Of a stretch of DNA of 64,000 nucleotides, positions 58,361 to 64,000 are shown piece after piece (position 1 is the stretch's first letter; each line of letters begins with the position of its first letter). Source of the DNA: Actinomycetota bacterium (lineage in GTDB: Bacteria; Actinomycetota; Acidimicrobiia; IMCC26256; PALSA-610); contig SXHN01000033.1 of NCBI GenBank assembly GCA_005773635.1, forward strand, positions 34,004-98,003, written 5' to 3'. A program made the translations under genes and the position numbers. The notes beneath the pieces were generated by a model that saw only the letters and a list, made by a program, of their open reading frames with translations, had not been told where the DNA came from and did no database searches.

Positions 58361-59290
58361 TCAAGCCTGACACGACCGAGCGATTGCCGCGATGTGACGA
58401 GCATCGGTTCCGCAGCAGCCGCCCAACACGTTGATGCGAGGTCGCGCTTTGTGAATCGCTGCAAGCTGCATGCCAAATTCTCGCGGATCTCCGTCGTCGA
58501 GATCAACACTCTCGTCCAGTTCAGCGTGACTGAGCCGAGATGCGTTAGCCCGAACACCATGCAATCGATCAAGCGCCGGCGCATCACTCTTCAACACCGC
58601 ATCGAAATGATCGGGATGCGCGCAGTTGATCATGAAATATGCCGCGGAACTGTCCGTTTCTCGATCAACCAACGCGATCGCATCAGCCAGGCTCACACCG
58701 GACGGGAGGCGCCCGTTAGTTTCGACCGTAAACGACACAACGGCGGATATGTGACTCCGTTGCGCAGCGCGAAGAAATCCAATGGCTTCAGCAGTATTGG
58801 TAAGTGTCAACGCGGTGACAAGGTCAACACCGCTACCCGCCAAAACCTCTACTTGAGGATGGTGATACTCACATGCTTCGTCGGCACTCGCCGGTCCGAG
58901 GTCGACATACGCATCACCACGAGGGCCAACACAACCGCTTACAACAACGACCTGGTCGGACGCGGCATCGCGCAATTCACGTATGAACTCAACCGAGCGA
59001 GCATTCACCGCCCGGAGTCGAGCCTCGTCGTAACCAAGCACGGCACCCCAATCTTTGCTCGCGCGCCAGGTCGTCGTCTCCAACACCAAGCCAAGATCGT
59101 GTTCCGACGCGATTCGAAAGTAGTCCTGGTAGTAGCTGCGCAGCAACGACTCACCGGTGAGATCGTCGTGCAGCACGAACGATGCGAACTCCGGCAGATC
59201 GACTCCATGGTGGAACATCAAATCAGTTTCGACGCCACCATCGGTCACGAACGCGCCACCACTCAGTTGTGGCAACAACCCGGCTCCCAC
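58361..59290 (-). CDS. Homocysteine S-methyltransferase family protein
   Basis: 309 residues. TDGGVETDLMFHHGVDLPEFA starts the barrel, and the zinc ligands are the Cys in MINCAHPDHF and the Cys pair in LGGCCGTD, as in MmuM/BHMT-like methyltransferases that convert homocysteine to methionine with S-methylmethionine, SAM or betaine. No cobalamin-binding domain. GTG start with GAAGGGAAGG ribosome region. Confidence 0.9.
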   Translation of the reverse strand: MGAGLLPQLSGGAFVTDGGVETDLMFHHGVDLPEFASFVLHDDLTGESLLRSYYQDYFRIASEHDLGLVLETTTWRASKDWGAVLGYDEARLRAVNARSVEFIRELRDAASDQVVVVSGCVGPRGDAYVDLGPASADEACEYHHPQVEVLAGSGVDLVTALTLTNTAEAIGFLRAAQRSHISAVVSFTVETNGRLPSGVSLADAIALVDRETDSSAAYFMINCAHPDHFDAVLKSDAPALDRLHGVRANASRLSHAELDESVDLDDGDPREFGMQLAAIHKARPRINVLGGCCGTDARHIAAIARSCQA

Positions 59291-59455
59291 TCAGGCCTTC
59301 CCTTCAACTCAACGTAGGCAGCACAATCAGCCAGGAATCTATCGAGAAGGCATTCGACGCTTGCGCGAGAACGCGTGCGAGCATACGTGTCATCATCCGC
59401 TGCGCGATGTGGCGAACTCGCGATGCTGACTGCACCCTCGGTGGCGCAGTGCTGT

Positions 59456-59461
59456 TAGGAT
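59456..59461 (+). promoter_or_regulatory. -10-like TAGGAT, leaderless promoter of the mod regulator operon
   Basis: TAGGAT is 6 nt before the ATG at 59468, with no Shine-Dalgarno. Confidence 0.5.
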
Positions 59462-59467
59462 CCTGGC

Positions 59468-60496
59468 ATGAACGCCAGTATTCGAGCATTGCGAGAAGAC
59501 ATGGGGTGGTCGCAGCAGCACCTGGCCGATCGGGCTGGCCTCAGCCGTCAGCTGGTGAGTGCCGTCGAAGCAGGGCGTCACGCGCCCAACGTGCATGCCG
59601 GCTTGGCGTTAGCCCGGGCGTTGGGTGTGACGGCCGAGGATCTTTTCGCAGCGCCGAGACCCAATGTTGTGCCGATGTTTGGAGAGGTGTTCGCGCCAAA
59701 CGGGTCGCAGGCGTGCGTCACCCAGGTTGGCAACCAACTTGTGGTTGCTGGTATCGAACACGGAGTGGCGAACTCCGAACAGTGGCTGCTGTCGGACGCC
59801 GCAATACACAACGGCAACATTGATCTCCTTGACGCTGCGATCATCGATGGTCTCTTAGTTTCCGGCTGCGACCCGGCGGCGGGGATGCTCGCGGCACTCG
59901 TTGGTCGCATGTCGTCGCATCGGGTGGTCACCGTTCACGCATCAACAGCTCGTTCGATCGCAGCCTTGGAAGCCGGACGGGTCCACGCCGTATTGGTGCA
60001 CGCACAATCGGGGCACTTACCAGTGCCGCCAGTTGCTGCACGTCGCTTTCACGTCGCGCGATGGCAGGTAGGTATTGCATCAGGACGAGCCAAAGGCGTG
60101 CCGTCAATCGATGAACTAGCCGAACGGCGTCACAGCACCGTGCAACGCGAAGCTGGAGCAGGCTCGCAACAAGCGCTTCACAGAGCCCTCCAACGGGTCG
60201 GCGCGCAACCAGCGCTGCCCGGCCCGATCGGCGAGGGCCACATTGATGTCGCCCGGCGGGTCGCCGCAGGTGCCACAGCCGGTGTCACAATGGAAAGCGC
60301 CGCACGCGCATTCGCGCTCGGTTTCAGCCCGCTCGAAGAGCACACCGTCGAGTTGTGGCTCGACCAACAATGGTCGTCGCTACCCGCCGCAATCGCGCTG
60401 ATCGAAGCATTAACGAGCCGCGCGTTGCAATCACGCCTCGAACTCGTTGGCGGCTACGACCTCTCGGGATGCGGCGTCGAGCAACGAGCCAGTTGA
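59468..60496 (+). CDS. XRE-type regulator fused to a periplasmic-binding-protein-like domain
   Basis: 342 residues. N-terminal helix-turn-helix (about 1-60, MGWSQQHLADRAGLSRQLVS) is XRE/Cro type. Residues 70-335 form a PBP-like ligand domain of the molybdate/ModA-related kind (segment IGEGHIDVARRVAAGATAG). It lies 22 bp before modA in the same direction, so it probably senses molybdate or molybdopterin and regulates modABC. No ModE is seen. Confidence 0.85.
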   Translation: MNASIRALREDMGWSQQHLADRAGLSRQLVSAVEAGRHAPNVHAGLALARALGVTAEDLFAAPRPNVVPMFGEVFAPNGSQACVTQVGNQLVVAGIEHGVANSEQWLLSDAAIHNGNIDLLDAAIIDGLLVSGCDPAAGMLAALVGRMSSHRVVTVHASTARSIAALEAGRVHAVLVHAQSGHLPVPPVAARRFHVARWQVGIASGRAKGVPSIDELAERRHSTVQREAGAGSQQALHRALQRVGAQPALPGPIGEGHIDVARRVAAGATAGVTMESAARAFALGFSPLEEHTVELWLDQQWSSLPAAIALIEALTSRALQSRLELVGGYDLSGCGVEQRAS

Positions 60497-60518
60497 CCAC
60501 CGGCCGAGAATTGACACG

Positions 60519-61355
60519 ATGATCACACCTCTCATCACGCGCCGGCGTGCCCAAAGCAAGCGACTGATCTGGTCCCTGATTGCGGCCGCGTTCATCGCCG
60601 CCGGATGCGGCGACAACTCCGACGGCACACCCGACCCCGCCACAAACCCTGATGTTGCAACCGAAATCAGTGTGGCCGCCGCCAGCGATCTGCGGCCCGC
60701 GTTCAGCGAGCTTGGCAAACTTTTCACGAACGCAACAGGCACCAGCGTGACATTCAGTTTTGGTTCGTCGGGTCAGCTCCGCGAACAGATCATGAACGGC
60801 GCACCATTCGACCTCTTCGCTTCAGCAAACTCCGCCTACGTTGATGAAGTCATCGCAGGTGGTCGAGGAAGGTCCGAAACCAAGGCCAACTACGCGCTAG
60901 GCCGAATCGTGCTGTGGAGCGCCGACGATACGAAACTCCCATCCAACATCCAAGATTTGGCCGCCGCGCCCTACCGGCGAATCGCGATTGCAAACCCGCA
61001 ACACGCACCGTATGGCCTCGCCGCCAAACAAGCCCTCATGAAGGCTGGCATCTACGAACAAATCGATTCGCGCATCGTGTACGGAGAAAACATCTCTGGC
61101 ACGTTTCAAATCGCGAAGTCGGGGAACGCAGATGCAGGCATTATCGCACTCTCACTTGCGATTGCCGATGGCAGCGCGTACACGTTGATCCCCTCGGAGT
61201 TACACGAACCGCTCCAGCAGACGTTGGTTGTCACGAGCGGGGATGCACGCGGCAACGCTGCGGCTGCGTTCGCAACATTCATCAACAGCGAGATTGGTCG
61301 CAAGGTCATGATTCGTTACGGCTTCATACTCCCCGGAGAGAACCGCGAACGCTGA
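60519..61355 (+). CDS. modA: Molybdate ABC transporter substrate-binding lipoprotein
   Basis: 278 residues. Signal peptide with lipobox AAGC, then VAAASDLRPAFSELGKLF, TFSFGSSGQLREQI and PFDLFASAN, the oxyanion-binding loops of ModA. ATG 60519; no overlap with the regulator. Its stop overlaps the modB ATG by one base. Confidence 0.93.
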   Translation: MITPLITRRRAQSKRLIWSLIAAAFIAAGCGDNSDGTPDPATNPDVATEISVAAASDLRPAFSELGKLFTNATGTSVTFSFGSSGQLREQIMNGAPFDLFASANSAYVDEVIAGGRGRSETKANYALGRIVLWSADDTKLPSNIQDLAAAPYRRIAIANPQHAPYGLAAKQALMKAGIYEQIDSRIVYGENISGTFQIAKSGNADAGIIALSLAIADGSAYTLIPSELHEPLQQTLVVTSGDARGNAAAAFATFINSEIGRKVMIRYGFILPGENRER

Positions 61356-62014
61356 TGGACGATTGGTATCCGTTCTGGCTCTCGCTTCGCGTCGCCACGA
61401 TCGCAACATTGGTCGCGGGCACACTTGGCATCTCGCTCGCGTATCTGCTGGCAAAGGGACGCTTCCGCGGTCGCGGATTGCTCGAAGCGATCGTCACCTT
61501 ACCGATCGTCCTACCGCCCACAGTTTTGGGCTATTACCTCCTCACCAACCTCGGCGTGAACAGTCCGGTCGGCCGAGCCTGGGAGTCAGTGTTTGGAGAA
61601 CCGCTGGTCTTTACAGTTACGGCGGCGATCTTGGCCGCGGCAATCTCGGCACTTCCGTTTTGTGTGCGCACTGGCCGCGCTGCCATCGAAGCCGTAGATC
61701 CGCGTCTCGAAGCTGCGGCACGGGTTGCTGGTCTGTCGGAATGGCGCGTTGCGATGCGCGTCACCATCCCAGTGGCTCGTCGTGGCCTCGCCGCCGGGGT
61801 CGCGCTCGGTTTCGCCCGCGCTCTGGGAGACTTCGGCGCGACGGTGATGGTCGCCGGCAACATTCCTGGGCGCACGCAAACCCTACCGATTGCCGTCTAC
61901 GACGCTGTACAAGCAAACGATCAGACAACTGCTCGCACCGGAGCGCTGCTTCTCGGCGGAATCGCAGTTGTTGTGTTGCTCGGCGTCAACCGATTCTCTC
62001 GAGTGAAACCATGA
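61355..62014 (+). CDS. modB: Molybdate ABC transporter permease
   Basis: 219 residues with about five membrane helices. The coupling (EAA) loop LEAAARVAGLSEWRVAMRVT and FARALGDFGATVMVAGNIPG are characteristic of ModB. Start ATG shares a base with the modA stop. Confidence 0.94.
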   Translation: MDDWYPFWLSLRVATIATLVAGTLGISLAYLLAKGRFRGRGLLEAIVTLPIVLPPTVLGYYLLTNLGVNSPVGRAWESVFGEPLVFTVTAAILAAAISALPFCVRTGRAAIEAVDPRLEAAARVAGLSEWRVAMRVTIPVARRGLAAGVALGFARALGDFGATVMVAGNIPGRTQTLPIAVYDAVQANDQTTARTGALLLGGIAVVVLLGVNRFSRVKP

Positions 62015-62021
62015 GTAGATC

Positions 62022-62741
62022 ATGACTGCACACAGCCCACTCATCGTCGACGCATCCGCCTCGTCGGGAGCATTCACACTCACCACGCAATTTGAAGCGC
62101 ACCCGGGCATCACCGTGCTCTTCGGGCCCTCGGGCTCAGGCAAGAGCCTCACGCTCGCAACCATCGCAGGACTCTTACGCCCCACCACCGGCACAATTGT
62201 TCTGCTCGACAGCGTTGTCGCCGACGCGACCGCCAAGCTCCACGTTTCGACCCAAGACCGGCGCGTCGGAATGGTCGCGCAGCACGGCGCGTTGTTTCCC
62301 CATCTCACGCCACTCGACAACGTGAGCATCGCGGTGCGAGCGGGCACCCGATCGCAGCGAAGAACTGACGCGCGCCACCTGTTGCAAGAAGTCGGCGCCG
62401 AGGGCCTCGAACGACGCTCAACCACTTCATTGTCGGGTGGTGAACAGCAACGGATCGCATTGGCTCGCGCCCTCGCAGGTGACCCGCAACTGTTGCTCCT
62501 CGACGAACCGTTCACTGCCCTCGACCAACCCACGCGCGTGTCGCTACGGAAACTGGTTCGGCGCATCGTCGACGATCGCAATGTGCCCGCAGTCGTCGTG
62601 ACCCACGACCTCGACGATGTCGCCGCGCTCGCTGACAGAATCGTCCTGTACCAGCCTGGACGCACCACGACCCAGCACGATGCAACTCCGAATCATCCTG
62701 CCGAGCTCGCTCGTATTCTCGGACTCATACATCGTGCATGA
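62022..62741 (+). CDS. modC: Molybdate ABC transporter ATP-binding protein, short form
   Basis: 239 residues. Walker A FGPSGSGKSLT, signature LSGGEQQRIALARAL and Walker B LLLLDEPFTALD. At 239 residues it lacks the C-terminal TOBE/Mop regulatory domains of E. coli ModC (352), so trans-inhibition by molybdate is lost and control may rest on the upstream regulator. Confidence 0.94.
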   Translation: MTAHSPLIVDASASSGAFTLTTQFEAHPGITVLFGPSGSGKSLTLATIAGLLRPTTGTIVLLDSVVADATAKLHVSTQDRRVGMVAQHGALFPHLTPLDNVSIAVRAGTRSQRRTDARHLLQEVGAEGLERRSTTSLSGGEQQRIALARALAGDPQLLLLDEPFTALDQPTRVSLRKLVRRIVDDRNVPAVVVTHDLDDVAALADRIVLYQPGRTTTQHDATPNHPAELARILGLIHRA

Positions 62742-62785
62742 TCCGGCGAAGCAAACACGGTGATCGTCTCTTGGCGCGTCTCGGC

Positions 62786-64000
62786 TCAGCCGCCGTTACC
62801 CGCTGCCCTGTAGGTGCGGCACGGTTGTGCTCGGTTCGAAGGGCACGGAGGTAGGGGCCCGGCGTCAATATTGGAATCGATCACCGGCAACACAAGCTTC
62901 GAGGCGACGGACCCTCCCAAACCGACGTTGTTGGTGATCGTGCCGTCTTCCAGGGTCGCGAAACTCCAGATTTGTTTGTCGCCGCCTGGCGCTTGAATCG
63001 AAATACGCAAACGTGTGCCCTTGCGAAACGTTTGACCAAACGGATAGATCGGCACTCGTACCAACTCGAATTTTCCAACTGGCATGTCGGCGCGATCCGA
63101 TTCCTCGTGCGACACGCGCGGCCCGGTGGCCGTGGACCGATCGTCTTGTTTGCGATGCGATGCCCGCAGCCAACCGCTTTGCACCAGCATCTCGGAACCG
63201 TCGGGACGCACTTCGGAAATAGTGACCTGCAGATCCGTGTCCTTGGCGGAAGAATCAATATACAAGTCCGCGCTTCCGGTACCGACGACAGTTACATCGT
63301 CAGCGAACGGCGAAGTGATGAACGCCAAACCCTTCCCGTCGACGACGGGCGCCCACTCATACTTCGGGAGCGCCCACCAAGCATCTTGACCATCAGCCAA
63401 ATTGTCTGCAGGGCGAGCAGCCGGATCACCTACATAGGACACCGAACCTTGTTGCGTTGGTGCTGCGTCCAATAGTGCACCATCAGCACCGAAGTACCAT
63501 GTGGTGGCTTTTGCGGATTTCACCGGCCAAGCATCGAACCCGAGTTCGCGTTGAGGAGACAACGAGCCGGGATCTTTCGAATTGCCTCCGTTATCAAAAA
63601 AGACCCGTACTCGTGGATCCTTTTCGTATTCCGCCCGCGCGGCCTCAAGCGTGAGATCGCCATAGCGAATCGCTGCGATCGGCGAACCGCCAGCCTTTGC
63701 GACGAGTTGGTACAAGATGGGTGCAAGATCGAGCGCACTGGCAGGCACCGATGGCGGTTCATCGGCGACGTAGAGCGAAAGGAACTCAGCCCATCGACCG
63801 ATCGTGCCCGGCCCCAATGAATCAACATGCGTACCATTCATGACGGTGGCGAATACTTTCGGGTTGCTTTGCAACGCGGTGATCACCTCGGGCCATGCAC
63901 CACCGGTTTGTTCGTCTTGAAACGCGCCGACAATGAATGTTGGCACGTCGATTTTCTTCGCCCACTCTTCGGTCGAACGGTGGTCGAACAGCGCAGGGTC
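62786..64000 (-). CDS. CocE/NonD-type X-Pro dipeptidyl-peptidase hydrolase, 5' partial
   Basis: The frame continues past the right edge (the last codons read ...DHRSTEEWAKKIDVPTF), so the N-terminal half with the serine elbow is outside. In view are the end of the alpha/beta hydrolase domain, with the Asp-containing FIVGAFQDEQTGG and His region TVMNGTHVDSLG, and the C-terminal S15 beta-sandwich (about last 230 residues, LAFITSPFADDVTVVG, KGTRLRISI). Cocaine esterase-like members hydrolyse esters or peptides. A Cys pair near the end is notable. Confidence 0.8.
   Translation of the reverse strand, partial: DPALFDHRSTEEWAKKIDVPTFIVGAFQDEQTGGAWPEVITALQSNPKVFATVMNGTHVDSLGPGTIGRWAEFLSLYVADEPPSVPASALDLAPILYQLVAKAGGSPIAAIRYGDLTLEAARAEYEKDPRVRVFFDNGGNSKDPGSLSPQRELGFDAWPVKSAKATTWYFGADGALLDAAPTQQGSVSYVGDPAARPADNLADGQDAWWALPKYEWAPVVDGKGLAFITSPFADDVTVVGTGSADLYIDSSAKDTDLQVTISEVRPDGSEMLVQSGWLRASHRKQDDRSTATGPRVSHEESDRADMPVGKFELVRVPIYPFGQTFRKGTRLRISIQAPGGDKQIWSFATLEDGTITNNVGLGGSVASKLVLPVIDSNIDAGPLPPCPSNRAQPCRTYRAAGNGG

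Overview
The window is GC-rich, densely coded chromosomal DNA from an actinobacterium. Evidence: the atp operon is preceded by a WecA-type gene, as in Mycobacterium; there is a class E sortase, GlpX as the fructose-bisphosphatase, and a Rho with a large insertion before its RNA-binding domain. AtpF and AtpH are separate genes, not fused as in mycobacteria. An Acidimicrobiia-like lineage is my best guess, from overall gene content only. I see no phage, insertion sequence, integrase or CRISPR array.

Layout. 1-3.7 kb: end of a PLP-dependent decarboxylase, an alpha/beta hydrolase and an S9 peptidase. 3.8-7.8 kb: glycosyltransferase, methyltransferase, alpha/alpha-toroid protein and a second methyltransferase. 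7.9-9.7 kb: SDR oxidoreductase and glpX. 9.8-13.0 kb: a copper set (DUF305, CopC-CopD fusion, YcnI-like). 13.0-22.0 kb: the whole F1Fo ATP synthase operon, two small AtpI/AtpZ-like proteins and WecA, all on the minus strand. 22.1-23.8 kb: glyA and rpiB. 23.8-36.2 kb: a cupredoxin, then an exopolysaccharide region (three GT4 enzymes, O-antigen ligase, Wzz/BY-kinase fusion, GH39-like hydrolase, WbaP-type initiating transferase, DUF4012 protein, small LPXTG protein). 36.3-39.8 kb: two RecB-like nuclease-fold proteins, a thiolase-like protein and DUF983. 39.9-54.5 kb, minus strand: prmC, prfA, rpmE, rho, thrC, hom, lysA, argS, with inserted genes (diiron-like protein, lipoprotein hydrolase, sugar dehydrogenase, lipoprotein sortase). 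54.8-64 kb: GGDEF enzyme with partner gene, GT2, tRNA-Arg(CCG), dienelactone hydrolase, homocysteine methyltransferase, molybdate regulator plus modABC, and a CocE-type hydrolase running off the end.

How it fits together. On the minus strand the order argS-lysA-hom-thrC-rho-rpmE-prfA-prmC-rpiB-glyA-wecA-atpI-atpBEFHAGDC is the classic actinobacterial housekeeping supercluster (compare Rv1292-Rv1311 of M. tuberculosis). Here it is split between prmC and rpiB by about 16 kb of surface-polysaccharide and unknown genes, and thrB and the Sua5/TsaC gene are missing from their usual places. The class E sortase (48.1 kb) and two proteins with LADTG or LPNTG tails (23.8 and 34.0 kb) suggest covalent surface display.

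A recurring signal is a TAnnnT hexamer 6-9 nt before the start codon of fourteen first-in-transcript genes, usually with no Shine-Dalgarno. This points to widespread leaderless transcription and fixed several start codons here (rpiB, O-antigen ligase, DUF4012, prfA).
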